A DNA stretch of 64,000 nt from Fonsecaea monophora (Eukaryota > Ascomycota > Eurotiomycetes > Chaetothyriales > Herpotrichiellaceae), in contig NW_019174048.1 in assembly GCF_001642475.1 (NCBI RefSeq), positions 36,053 through 100,052 on the forward strand. The letters run 5' to 3'. Shown piece after piece: positions 1-10,099 of the stretch. The position numbers were made by a program, and so were the translations under genes. Under the pieces are notes generated by a model that was given only the letters and a program-made list of their open reading frames with translations, ran no database searches and was not told the DNA's origin. The number at the start of each line of letters is the position of its first letter. Within the stretch, counting starts at the first letter, position 1.

Positions 1-1528
1 ACTCAGGTATATTCTCAACTACCTCGACCGCAACAATATTGCAGCAGCCAGACTTGCTGGTCTCGAGGACGAGCTGAAACTCCATGGCACGCAGTACCAG
101 ACAGCTGGTATGTATTCTGCTCGGTGACCTCTCGAGACAAAGTCGCCCCTTTTCTGACGATGTTATGCTTCTAGTCAGTATCCTGTTCGTCGGTTACCTC
201 CTGATGCAGATTCCATCCAACCTGTTTCTCAACAAGATCGGCAAGCCCCGTATATACCTACCCACTGCTATGGTTATTTGGGGGACTATCTCCGCCGCAA
301 CTGCTGCTGTCAACTCCTTTGGAGGTCTCATCGCCGTTCGATTCTTTCTTGGTTTCGTAGAGGCCTGTTACTTCCCAGGCTGCCTGTACTATCTCAGTTC
401 CTGGTTTACTAGGAAGGAGTTGGGTTTCAGGACAGCGCTATTGTACTCGGGTTCTCTTATCTCGGGTGCCTTTTCGGGCCTGATTGCCGCAGGCATCACC
501 AAGAACATGGATGGAACCGCGGGCTTGCGAGCATGGAGATGGTTATTCATCATTGAAGGCTGCGTCACCATTCTGGTCGCGTTACTGGCCATCTTCATCC
601 TGCCCAACTTCCCACGAACGACGCCCTGGCTGAGCGCACAAGAGAAGGAGCTGGCCGTATGGCGTCTCGAGGAGGACATTGGAGAGGATGATTGGGTGGG
701 TGCCGAGCAACAGACTTTCTGGCATGGTTTCAAGCTCGCCGTCAAGGATATCAAGATGTGGATCATGGTGAGTCTTTCGTCCAAAAGCGGTCTCTCTGTC
801 TTGCCTCTTGGTTTCTAACCCGACTGTTCTAGATGCTCATGCTGTTCTGTATCGTCGCGTCCGGCTCGGTCACCAACTTCTTCCCGACTGTGGTCCAGAC
901 GCTTGGATATGGCGACATTGCGTCCCTGCTGCTCACCGCACCGCCCTACGTGCTCTGCGTCATCACGGCCTTCTTCAACGCCTGGCACGCTGACCGCACC
1001 GGCGAACGCTTCTTCCACGTCACCTTGCCGCTCTACGTGGCTGTGGCATCGTTCATCCTCGCCGCCGCGACCACGGCAACCGCTCCGCGCTATCTCGCCA
1101 TGATGCTCATGGTGCCCGGCGTGTACACGGGCTACGTCGTGGCGCTCGGCTGGATCAGCAACACGATGCCACGGCCGCCGGCCAAGCGCGCCGCCGCCCT
1201 CGCGGCCATCAACGCCGTCAGCAACACCTCGTCCATCTACGCGAGCTACATGTTTCCCAAGAGCGACGGCCCGCGCTACGTCCTGGCCATGAGCGTCTGC
1301 TCCGCCACGGCCTTTATCGCCATCTGTGCCGCCACCGTGCTCCGGATCATCTTGGCAAGGCTGAACCGCAAGCTGGACCGCGGCGAGTGGGTCGAAGGAG
1401 CTGTCAATTCCCCCGCTGCCACTGCCGCCGCCAGAGATGGCAAAGGCGTCGTGGGCAGTTCTGTCCTTGTCCAAGAGGGAGCGGTGCCCGCCGAAGCTGC
1501 TGCAAGAGGGTTCCGCTTCTTGTTGTAA
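1..1528 (+). CDS. MFS anion:cation symporter, Dal5/allantoate permease type (5' end cut off by window)
   Basis: Plasma-membrane transporter of the major facilitator superfamily, in the fungal Dal5-like group that imports small organic anions such as allantoate, vitamins or carboxylates. The gene is already open at base 1 and reads YILNYLDRNNIAAARLAGL, the conserved TM1 region of this family, so only the first part is missing. Two introns fit: 108-174 (GTATGT...CTAG) and 768-832 (GTGAGT...TCTAG with TTCTAAC). Joins give ...TAVSILFVGYLLMQIP and ...WIMMLMLFCIVASG. Later segments contain several hydrophobic helices, and the stop is at 1526-1528. The third exon is GC-rich, which creates a long antisense reading frame that is not a gene. 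The substrate cannot be named from sequence. Confidence 0.88.
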
Positions 1529-2630
1529 AGCGTCCATAACGTTCGTTTCCTAGCCGAGCATAGCAGTCAAGATCATGGTGACGGTGAAGTGGTCTCACTG
1601 CTCCACCGACTCGACTCGACCGTGTTTTAATACCGCAGTCGAGGTGTGTATGGATCGACAGATGGCATTGATATAGATATATATCTCCATTATTCATACA
1701 ACGTCAACGCTAGACATAGACTACCTTAGACTTGGGAAATCAAAGTTGGATCTAAATCTCACAAGTCTATGGATTCAAAGCTCAACACATACGAGTAAGG
1801 ACATACAAGTACATGTCTTCTGTCCGCGAGGCTCACTGATGCTCACCGATGAGACATGACGCCAGACGACATGCCACCACCGACGGTTGACTCGGGCGAT
1901 CGAGTCCCATGGCTCATGGTTTATGGTTCATGGTTCATGACCCGTGGTTCGATCTCCTTGTAATCTCCTCGCCAGGCTCTCCTCGGACGAGTGAACCCGG
2001 AGACCCACACGTACCTACATAGATACATATGTATGGAGCGGGATCCTGGGTTCTGGGTTCTGACATCTGACTTCTTGGACCTCTGGGGAATACTTCGCAC
2101 CTCCAATTCGAGGCTTTCAAACAACTTACAAGTACATTGCTTTCTTTACATGGATGTATATATGTATGTAAGTTGGAGGCACGGAGGCAAGGCTGAACAC
2201 ATACATACATACATACATACATACATACATAGGTGGTAAATCGACGACGACGATGACGTTGGACTGAGCTCTCACCGCTCTCATTCCCACGGTGTGTGTG
2301 TTACCCAGTGCTGGCCAGCAACCCGTTCGAAGGAGCGGACCATGCCATGCCTGTCGTCGCTTTGCAAGGGCTTGACCAGTCAGTGTCGGTGTTGGGCTGC
2401 TTTTCTACCTACGCCCGATATCAATGTCGCAGGATAATACGAGAGGTGTTACACAGAATGCAGGCAGCCATGTGCTGGCAATGCTCAACTGAAGCATCAC
2501 ACGCACGCTCTGGACGTTGATATAGATAGACGCATCGCTCGCACATAAAGACTTGGGTAGAATATCATAATTGCGCCAAACAACATAATCGGCATCTTGT
2601 ATTGCTTCTTCTGGTCAACAGTCAACAAAG
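1529..2630. other. Gene-free stretch after the permease
   Basis: No credible coding frame on either strand. It holds imperfect direct repeats of a CATGGTTCATGG type near 1908-1940 and an ACAT microsatellite listed separately. It presumably contains the permease terminator and the promoter of the next gene. Confidence 0.6.
2199..2232. repeat. (ACAT)n microsatellite
   Basis: About eight uninterrupted copies of ACAT, in the non-coding stretch upstream of the nuclease-like gene. Confidence 0.95.
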
Positions 2631-3632
2631 ATGGTTCAGACTCTTTTCGATTACCTGACCCAGCGTAATGCGCAATTGGTGGTCCACTTTCCACCACCTA
2701 CATATACCGACAGTGACATGTGGAATCCGGTCGAGGCAATCGAACCGTGGGAGGACTTCGACCTCGCAAGCCTCACCCGGCGATATCGTCAGTCTCTAGA
2801 TGCGGACACAAGTCTAACCAGTACTGTGGAAGCCACCGAAGAAGCTGGCCACACGGTGATTTGCGACGAAACAGCACTCAACATAGTCCTTGGGAGCACA
2901 AATATCAGCATGGTATCTCGCGCTCTCCCTGGGTCATTGTTCCTCTCTACCGGATCCCGAATCATGGGAGACCCTACTGTACGGCCTGATTGGGGGGTTG
3001 GGGATGCCAGCATCCATTGTCCACATCCAAGGGGTATTTGTCCAGCGCTCGTCTGCGGAGACACCAAGGTGGGCTGGGACGTTGAGCGTGCGATACGCGT
3101 AGTAGGTAATGGTGGCTATGAAGATCGCCCCGACACTCACTTGGTCCGACCTTTTGAACAATTGCAGCACTATTGTACTGTATACCGTACGCGATATGGG
3201 TTTATCCTGACCAACGAATTTCTGGTCCTTATTCGGCTGAAACTTTCACCACCAGCATCCAAGCAGAGGCGTTTTCGGCCACGGAGGCAGACCGTGGCAG
3301 GAAGCCATCGACGAGTACTGTCGGACACATCCACTGGTACCAATGTATCGGAAGTTTCGGAAACGTTCAGTACAATATCTTTCCAACCAAAGCCACAAGA
3401 TGAGGACGTGGGTGCATTAGAGGTGAAGATAGTCCCGTGGGATCATGGTAGCTCGCGGGAGACGATTAACATCAATCTTTACTTCTTGGCTCGCCTGGCA
3501 AGTGAAAGCCGAGAACTATCCCACCACTATGAGCCGCTCAATATCGACGTCGAAGTTCCGGGAAAAGAGAAACGCAAGAGGCTAGACGACAGCACTGAGC
3601 AATCGTCTGGGCGGGGTTCGAGGAAGCCGTGA
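2631..3632 (+). CDS. PD-(D/E)XK nuclease-like hypothetical protein
   Basis: Single-exon protein of 333 residues with no close family that I recognise by name. The middle of the protein (about residues 118-205) has the layout of a restriction-endonuclease-like fold: PDWGVGD, then a hydrophobic strand with GDTK (a D-x-K pair), then a helix FEQLQHYC followed by YGFILTNEFLVLIRL. This order (acidic residue, D/E-x-K, Q/E-rich helix, strand) is typical of the PD-(D/E)XK-like proteins common in Pezizomycotina. The C-terminus is basic and ends in KEKRKRLDD, a possible nuclear localisation signal. It is convergent with a degenerate protein kinase at 4165-5376. The nuclease reading is inference from motif order; catalytic activity is not shown. 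Confidence 0.65.
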   Translation: MVQTLFDYLTQRNAQLVVHFPPPTYTDSDMWNPVEAIEPWEDFDLASLTRRYRQSLDADTSLTSTVEATEEAGHTVICDETALNIVLGSTNISMVSRALPGSLFLSTGSRIMGDPTVRPDWGVGDASIHCPHPRGICPALVCGDTKVGWDVERAIRVVGNGGYEDRPDTHLVRPFEQLQHYCTVYRTRYGFILTNEFLVLIRLKLSPPASKQRRFRPRRQTVAGSHRRVLSDTSTGTNVSEVSETFSTISFQPKPQDEDVGALEVKIVPWDHGSSRETININLYFLARLASESRELSHHYEPLNIDVEVPGKEKRKRLDDSTEQSSGRGSRKP

Positions 3633-4164
3633 GCGTTGTAAACTGTCAAGATACAATGCAGCCTGCTGTTCGAAGCAGCAAGGACAGAAGCACCCGGCGA
3701 GGAGAAGTCGGCGTTGACAATATCATCGATCAATGACATCGTTTCATCTCAGCATAGAGTTGTTCCCGGTCCATTACTCTCACCTGCCTCGCATCCCCTG
3801 AGAGCGAAGGCGAGCAGAAAAGGGTCCAGAAAAATTGTCGCGTGTCTAAATTTTCAAGCCAGGCACTGGGTAAAAGTGCGAGGGTAGACCTCTTGGTAGA
3901 GTGTGTTGTTGGCTGCTGAGGGCAAACAAGGCTAAGTTGTTCGATGACAACACCCGTGGAGTCGACAAGCGACGCGATCTTGCAGCCCATTGATGTAATA
4001 CTGTTGCCTTTCGCTTCGGAACAAGATGCTGAGACAAACTGGTCAAGATGATTCGCCATGGTTATTGTCCATGTGGCTGGCCGTTCAGTTGATGCTGGTT
4101 CCAAGAATGGGAGTATTGAAGAAAGTGAGGGGAAGAATGGTCCTACAGCGCGTTAGCCATACAC
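3633..4164. other. Convergent intergenic stretch
   Basis: Lies between the 3' ends of the nuclease-like gene and the kinase-like gene. A 124-codon minus-strand frame (3730-4104) runs here, but it has no recognisable domain and sits where two 3' UTRs are expected. I see nothing else. Confidence 0.5.
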
Positions 4165-5376
4165 CTAAAGAACGACTTTGAGAGAGAACAAACCATCGTC
4201 CATCATCCTCGCAGACAGAATGATCAGTGCAAGCTCGGTCGCTAATAGACTGCGAGGAATACTAGAAGATAGTACTTTGCGGGTGTCCTCCTCCGTCATC
4301 CCTAGCAGTTGTTTGAAATGATCGAATAAGTGAGCAGACTTTGCCCTGAGAGGGTATCAGCATCAAATTGAAATATCGCACTGGATGCCTCCTCACATGT
4401 CAAGAACACAGATTCGAATGTTGTCACATTCGACGTCTGCTGCATGTTTGAGCGATCGCAACCGGACCATACCGATCATCGCGCAGGGTCGCTCCCGCGT
4501 GAAGGTATACGCTCGACTAAAGTCGTGTAGGACGATGTCATGTGGTGATTTTGGCAGGCCAAAACAATCAAATTTGATGTCGCCATGAAGGATCCCAAGT
4601 GCATGAGCAGCCGTTACCTTTGTCAGGCGCTCTTTCAGTACACTCACATACCATCTCTCCTCAAGCGGAGATAAGTCCAGTTTCGCAAGCTCAGCCCGTA
4701 ATATTTCAACATACGGTGCAAAGTCACCGACGTCACGTCCTGAATACAGATGCCGACCTCTAAGTTTGGTCGTTAGAACGTCAAACACAATGCCGTGGCG
4801 AAAGGACGTCCCGCAAAACCTCCGATCGAGACGGGAGGGAGAGACTTCGAAGGTTCCATGATATCGCCGGAAGAAAGATTGTTGATGTGCAGGGAGGAAT
4901 TTTCGCATCCTTTCATATGCCCTTGTTTCTAGGGCAAAGGGGCTGACATCGTGTCGTACTTTCTGCAGGCTCGGCTTTCGTCTCCAGAGGCGTAATGCTT
5001 GTGCTCTTGCCTCCTCATCTGAGTATGGCCTAAACTTTCGCATGTTCAGCCAATGGTGCTACTCAAAGTCGACGAGAATGGTACTAACCAGTTTTACAGC
5101 ATAGAGCCTGTTTTCTCTTCTTGCAAGCCATACTTGCGCGGGCGCTCCTGGCGCGGGATAATTCAAAGGGCGAACCATTTCCAACGAGCCATCATCGAAC
5201 TGCAGAGGCTCTGTGTCAACATCGGTCGTCCAAGTTCTGTCGGAGATGCCCTGGAAATCGGCGAGGAATTCCTCTTCCCACGGGAGAGAGCCATCGAGCA
5301 CAACCCTTTTTCGAGGGTGTTCCTGAGGTGAAGGAGGGATTAGAGGAAGTTTTCGTTTGTAGACCGCTTCCTGCAT
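4165..5376 (-). CDS. Degenerate protein-kinase-like protein
   Basis: Three exons on the minus strand: 5376-5089, 5034-4397 and 4345-4165. Introns of 54 nt (GTTAGT...AAAG, with CTGAAC) and 51 nt (GTGAGG...CTCAG) give 368 residues in one frame. The first junction restores YAVKLFRPYSDEE, a beta-3 AVK lysine motif. The catalytic loop reads LHGDIKFDCF, so the HRD arginine is Gly, as in many fungal kinases of this type, and the usual metal-binding Asn is Cys. The DFG position reads HDFSRAY. These changes suggest weak or absent phosphotransfer. It belongs to the loose group of fungal kinase-like proteins found beside nuclease-like or HET genes. It is convergent with the PD-(D/E)XK-like gene. The weakest part of the model is the third exon, which lies beyond the usual kinase motifs. 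Confidence 0.75.
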
Positions 5377-6975
5377 TGGTAGTAGTTTTTAGTCGGAGGG
5401 TAACCAAGTTTGGAGGTGCGAGGAACGCGGAAAGGGGCATTGGCGTGTTGTGACAGGCAGCGACTACAGAGCGAAGGGATACATACTTCACCGTAACATC
5501 TATCCTGTCACGTGACCGCGCATCTGGTGAACCTGCGGCTCTTCAGTGGCAGCTTACACAAGGACCAGGGAGACTAAATGCAGATTTCATTCCGAAGACA
5601 GCTTCAATCGGTTGCATAACCGCTTCCCCGTATGCTGCTGCCAGTCGAGCGAATCACTGAACCCTCAACGAGATGCATCTGTCAGGTGAGGGAACAGCGC
5701 CAGAAGAACCTCCCTGCAAGACAAGAAATACCGTTGCAGTGTCTCACACAAGCGAGGGCACAGCAAATTAGCCTACAAGTTAAAAGTACCGAGGACCTGG
5801 TGCAAGTAGGAGACGGTGAGACCGCAGCGGGTTTTCGGTGTCCGGCTGGGGTTCGTCACCCTATCAGTCACGATCATTGACAAACGAGAAGAAGAGGTTA
5901 GCCACAGCCACAGGGTATTGGCAGGAAACAGACGAAAGGTGATAACGCCAATGCCAGTGACAGTCACCGGGCTACAAGTAGATATGGCTGTGCACAGTAC
6001 TTGTACAGCTCGTATACTGCTGCCTCGTACTCGTATACATCTGCTCAGCCTTGTCTACCAGGGCGGAGCGTTCCGGGGCGGGCCGTTATTTCTAAAGCTC
6101 TCCTTTCTCCCCAGCCCTCTTCGTTCCCTCGCCTGTTCTTATTCGTCGCCAATAGGGCATGCTAGGCGCAGATAATTGGCATCTGCATTCCACGTGCGTC
6201 AATGAAGGGAAACTGATAGAAGCCCACATGGCATGCTCGCTAAGAGGAGCCTGAATAGGATTCGCGAAAATCGCGCTGGTGCCGTGAACGAGTCTTGGAT
6301 CCGTCTCAGTCCTCGACGGCCACCTCCGTACCCCGTGTATAGCCCGGACAAGGCTCAGCAAGGCTGCCCTGCCTCACTCAGACAGAGCGCAAGGTGAGCG
6401 CAACGCTGGTATCAAACAGAACAGTCTCCTGAACTAGTGGCTTTCCTACCTGTCCATCTGTCCGTCTGATGTTGTCCACCAACTCATCCACTCTCGGGAG
6501 CCGCCGCATGCTTGCTTGACCGCTTGTTTTGGCTTCTCTGGCGCACGTGGCTGGTTCTACCACAAAATAGCTCAGTGTGGCGTGATCTGGCTGAGTTGTG
6601 AAGCTGGGCGAGATCTGTGTACCAGAAAAGACCTTGAAGCTGGCACTTCAGGCAGTTCAAGCCACCATGGAACGTGGCGAGATATGTGGACAACAGTTCA
6701 AGTATTTCTTACAAATCCAAGTACTGTCTCTGCTGGTTGAGGTACTCCGCCGGTCACCACTGGTGGGGGCCTCTACCAAGGCTGTAGCATTGGATGGAGG
6801 CATTCGGCGAAGACCTAGTGCATTGAACGCCAACAACGTTATCTGGACATGCTCATGGTTGTGGATAAAGCAACTCCATGGCGGTAGATCGTAGTGTGAC
6901 TGCGCCTCCGTTACATTCGCTTGTTCCCAAGAAGCCGAAAGAGAGAGACGTTCTGGGCGTTTGAAGGCGACACGT
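5377..6975. other. Gene-free stretch
   Basis: 1.6 kb with only short overlapping frames on both strands, none with a recognisable domain or credible splice chain. It presumably includes the promoter of the kinase-like gene and the 3' UTR of VPS28. Confidence 0.55.
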
Positions 6976-7701
6976 TCACTGAATGATCGACTTGAATCCA
7001 TTGTATGCTTGCTCCATGTCGAATGCCAAATCCCGCGCCTGCTCCTCGCTAAGCTCCTCTGAGGTCTTCATCTGGTTGAGAGTGATCAGCCACTGGATGA
7101 TCTTGCCACGATGGTCAAAGTCTTGCTCTGTGACTTTGTTCACCGACTGGATAACGTCTGATAGAAGCGGGTGCAAGGCAGTCTTCGAGACCATGTTCAA
7201 CCGTAGCGCGTCAAGGAACGTGATGAAATTCTCGGTCGCGACCAAGATCAAGCTGCCCGAAAGATTGCCTTGCGGTGCTGTAGATCCAGGAGCAGCCTTG
7301 GCCACAGTTATCGTTTCCACACTGGACAGACCGATTTTTAGACGTTCTTTGGCGCGGGGACACTCGATGTCCCACTTCTGTGTGAATGTATCCAGGTCTC
7401 CAAACTCTCGTGCGACACTTTCGTCGCTCAATATTGATCGATACTGCTTGAGCAGTTTCGAACACATGTCCGAGTATTCCGTCTCTGGTAGCGCATCTTT
7501 TATATATGCTTTTTCCAGTCCGTCGATAGTGCGGATGATGCTGTAGATCTCGGCTAGGGAGTCGATCAGATCACGTTCGGCAGACGAGTCGGCGAGTTTG
7601 ACTTCTTCGTCGAGGTTGATCCGCGCGGACAGAGTGTTTGCTGGATAAGCATAGGGAGTGGGAGCGTAGGCTAGACTGCGGCCTGGAGGGTTGCTGTACA
7701 T
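6976..7701 (-). CDS. VPS28: ESCRT-I subunit Vps28
   Basis: Subunit of the endosomal ESCRT-I complex, which sorts ubiquitinated membrane proteins into multivesicular bodies. The protein (about 241 residues from this start) shows the family signature near the N-terminus: APTPYAYPANTLSARINLD, then SSAERDLIDSLAEIYSII and LEKAYIKDALPETEYSD. The C-terminal half is the four-helix domain that binds ESCRT-II/III partners. The frame stays open upstream to 7806. I chose the ATG at 7701 because MYSNPPGRSLAYAPTPY matches how fungal Vps28 proteins begin, and the upstream part is Ser-rich without family similarity. No intron is needed. It is divergent from NOC2. Confidence 0.93.
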   Translation of the reverse strand: MYSNPPGRSLAYAPTPYAYPANTLSARINLDEEVKLADSSAERDLIDSLAEIYSIIRTIDGLEKAYIKDALPETEYSDMCSKLLKQYRSILSDESVAREFGDLDTFTQKWDIECPRAKERLKIGLSSVETITVAKAAPGSTAPQGNLSGSLILVATENFITFLDALRLNMVSKTALHPLLSDVIQSVNKVTEQDFDHRGKIIQWLITLNQMKTSEELSEEQARDLAFDMEQAYNGFKSIIQ

Positions 7702-7975
7702 TATCTTATGTCGCACCAGCGACAAAGTAGTTGTGCAGGAAGCAGATATGGTAGAAACGGACGAAGACAAAGACCACGAGGCTGACCTCGAGATGCGTCT
7801 GAACAACTAAGAGGCTGTGAGGGGGAGGATTAGGCGCATGCGGGGAAACACCGGCAAAACCTCGGCTTGGCATAATTTTTCCTTAACCTGCAATTGATTT
7901 CGCCAAATTGACTCTCTCGTTAGACGACACAAGATCTGGTGTTGCAAGGAATACCTAACACTCGTAGCCTTCATC
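7702..7975. promoter_or_regulatory. Short bidirectional promoter between VPS28 and NOC2
   Basis: The two divergent housekeeping start codons are 274 bp apart, so both promoters must lie in this interval. No specific factor site was assigned. Confidence 0.7.
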
Positions 7976-10099
7976 ATGGGCAAGCAGACAAAGGCTACGA
8001 AAAAGTTCGAGAAGAACCGCCTCAAAGACACGATCGAACGACGGAAAGAATTTGCCAAAGTCAAACAGCGGCACCAGCAAAAAGAGAAAAAGAAACAAAA
8101 AGCTGCGCTGAGGTCAAAAGACGAGGATGAGAAAGCGGAGTCGGATCTTGAGGTCGGAGACAATGGAGCCGAGGCTATGAACGAGGACGACTTCTTCCAG
8201 GACGCCGTTGATATACCAGAGCACGAGACTCAGTCTCTGAAGAACAAGGGCGGAAAACGGAAAAGAGAAAAGACCACTGACGAGCCCTCGGATCTTGACG
8301 ACGATGGCTCGGAAGATGAGTCTGGGGACCACAAAACTCAATTAGCTGCATTGGCCGAGAAAGACCCTGAGTTCTATAAATACCTGCAGGAAAATGATGC
8401 AGAGTTGCTAGAATTCGACGCAGACGATGATCTTGCAGCAGTTGATGACCTGAGTGAAGAGGAGCCCCCAACAAAAAAGCAAAAGACAAAAGGGTCCCAG
8501 AAAGACGACCCCGAGACAGCGGGTGATGTTACTCTCGCAATGGTAAAGAAGTGGAAAACCTCCTTGGCCGAACAATTCTCCATAAGAGCTCTCAGACAAG
8601 TGGTGCTGGCTTGCCGCGCTGCGGCGCATGCGGACGACGAAGACGACAAAGTCTTCAGATACAATATTTCGAGTCCAGAGGTGTACCACGAGGTTCTCAT
8701 AACGGCACTCAAGCAGGTCCCCCCAGTGTTGTCACACCATCTTCCAGTCAAGGAGTGCGCTGGCGGCAAGTTGCGCATACCGACAGATTCGCCCAAGTTC
8801 AAGACTCTTGCACCATTGATCAAATCACACGCCTCCTCTCTACATTACTTGCTCAAGAATTTATCCGATACGAAGACATTGAGGTTGACGCTTGAGTCCT
8901 TCGAGCCACTCCTCCCGTACCTCCTCCAGTTTCGCAAATTTTTGAAGGTTCTTACGAAAGCTGTCGCATCTGTTTGGTCCGATAATTCCTCTGATGAAGC
9001 AACAAGAATCACCGCTTTCCTCGTTATTCGCCGATTAATGGTCATAGGTGACGCTGGGATACGCGAGGCTGTCCTGAAGGCGACGTATGAGGGCGTTGTT
9101 AAGGGCAGCCGAAACACAACAGTTCACACCCTTGCAGGAATCAACTTGATGAAAAACTCGGCAGCAGAAATTTGGGGTATCGACCAAAAGGTCAGCTACA
9201 CTACAGGCTTCACGTTCATCCGCCAACTTGCCATTCACCTTCGGGGCAATATCACCAAACCGACCAAGGATTCATACAAGACAATATACAACTGGCAATT
9301 TGTTCACTCTCTTGACTTCTGGTCTCGGGTACTGTCCAGTCACTGCAACTGGCTTTTGGAAGCACAGAATGGCAAACCCTCCCAGCTACGTCCTCTCATC
9401 TACCCCGTGGTGCAGGTCACTCTTGGCGCTTTGAGGTTGATACCGACCTCCACATACTTTCCTCTTCGGTTCCAACTGATGCGGTCATTGCTTCGTATCT
9501 CACAGGCTACCGAAACATACATACCCTTGTCGGCGGCTCTTTTAGAGGTCTTAAATTCGGCAGAGATGAAGAAACCTGCAAAAGCTTCCACACTGCGTCC
9601 TTTGGATTTTGCATCGAACATCAGGGCCCCATCATCCCTTCTGAAAACGAAAGTGTACCAAGATGGTGTCGGCGAACACGTTGTAGAGTTACTGTCCGAA
9701 TTCCTTGTGCTGTGGACGAAGAGCATTGCATATCCCGAGCTTCAGTTGCCAGTCGTCATTATGTTGAAGCGGTGGCTCAAAACAGCTTCAAAGCCCACCG
9801 GAAACAAGAATGGCAAGCTCAATCAGGCACTTCTTGTGCTGGTCCAAAAGTCGGAGGCCAATGCTAAATGGATCGAGGAAAGGAGGATCAACGTCAACTT
9901 CTCGCCCAAGGATCGGACGGAGGTGGAAACGTTCTTGAAAGACGTGCAATGGCAGGACACTCCTCTCGGGGCATTCGTTGTCTCGCAGAGAAAGTTGCGG
10001 GAAGAGAGGAGAAAGGTGTTGGAGCAGGGGAGAAAGGAGCAAGAACGACGAAAGGCTGCAGAGGAAGAAGCTGCGGACAGTGATATTGAGATTGCTTGA
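7976..10099 (+). CDS. NOC2: Nucleolar complex protein 2 (Noc2)
   Basis: Ribosome-biogenesis factor of the nucleolus and nucleoplasm. Noc2 pairs with Noc1 and then Noc3 and is required for intranuclear transport of 60S precursors. Single exon, 707 residues. The N-terminus is very basic (MGKQTKATKKFEKNRLKDTI, then KEKKKQK), followed by an acidic stretch with KRKREK nuclear signals (residues about 45-180). The conserved helical repeat domain follows, with KTIYNWQFVHSLDFWSRVLS and LIYPVVQVTLGALRLIPT, which are characteristic of Noc2. The C-terminus has a charged coiled coil rich in E, R and K. Length is usual for the family. Confidence 0.95.
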   Translation: MGKQTKATKKFEKNRLKDTIERRKEFAKVKQRHQQKEKKKQKAALRSKDEDEKAESDLEVGDNGAEAMNEDDFFQDAVDIPEHETQSLKNKGGKRKREKTTDEPSDLDDDGSEDESGDHKTQLAALAEKDPEFYKYLQENDAELLEFDADDDLAAVDDLSEEEPPTKKQKTKGSQKDDPETAGDVTLAMVKKWKTSLAEQFSIRALRQVVLACRAAAHADDEDDKVFRYNISSPEVYHEVLITALKQVPPVLSHHLPVKECAGGKLRIPTDSPKFKTLAPLIKSHASSLHYLLKNLSDTKTLRLTLESFEPLLPYLLQFRKFLKVLTKAVASVWSDNSSDEATRITAFLVIRRLMVIGDAGIREAVLKATYEGVVKGSRNTTVHTLAGINLMKNSAAEIWGIDQKVSYTTGFTFIRQLAIHLRGNITKPTKDSYKTIYNWQFVHSLDFWSRVLSSHCNWLLEAQNGKPSQLRPLIYPVVQVTLGALRLIPTSTYFPLRFQLMRSLLRISQATETYIPLSAALLEVLNSAEMKKPAKASTLRPLDFASNIRAPSSLLKTKVYQDGVGEHVVELLSEFLVLWTKSIAYPELQLPVVIMLKRWLKTASKPTGNKNGKLNQALLVLVQKSEANAKWIEERRINVNFSPKDRTEVETFLKDVQWQDTPLGAFVVSQRKLREERRKVLEQGRKEQERRKAAEEEAADSDIEIA

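Noticed and set aside
815..1537. 240-codon antisense frame within the first permease gene
   Set aside because: Shadow of a GC-rich third exon; composition is typical of antisense reading and there is no domain.
3730..4104. 124-codon minus-strand frame between convergent genes
   Set aside because: No motif, lies in expected UTR sequence, and does not splice to the kinase-like gene.
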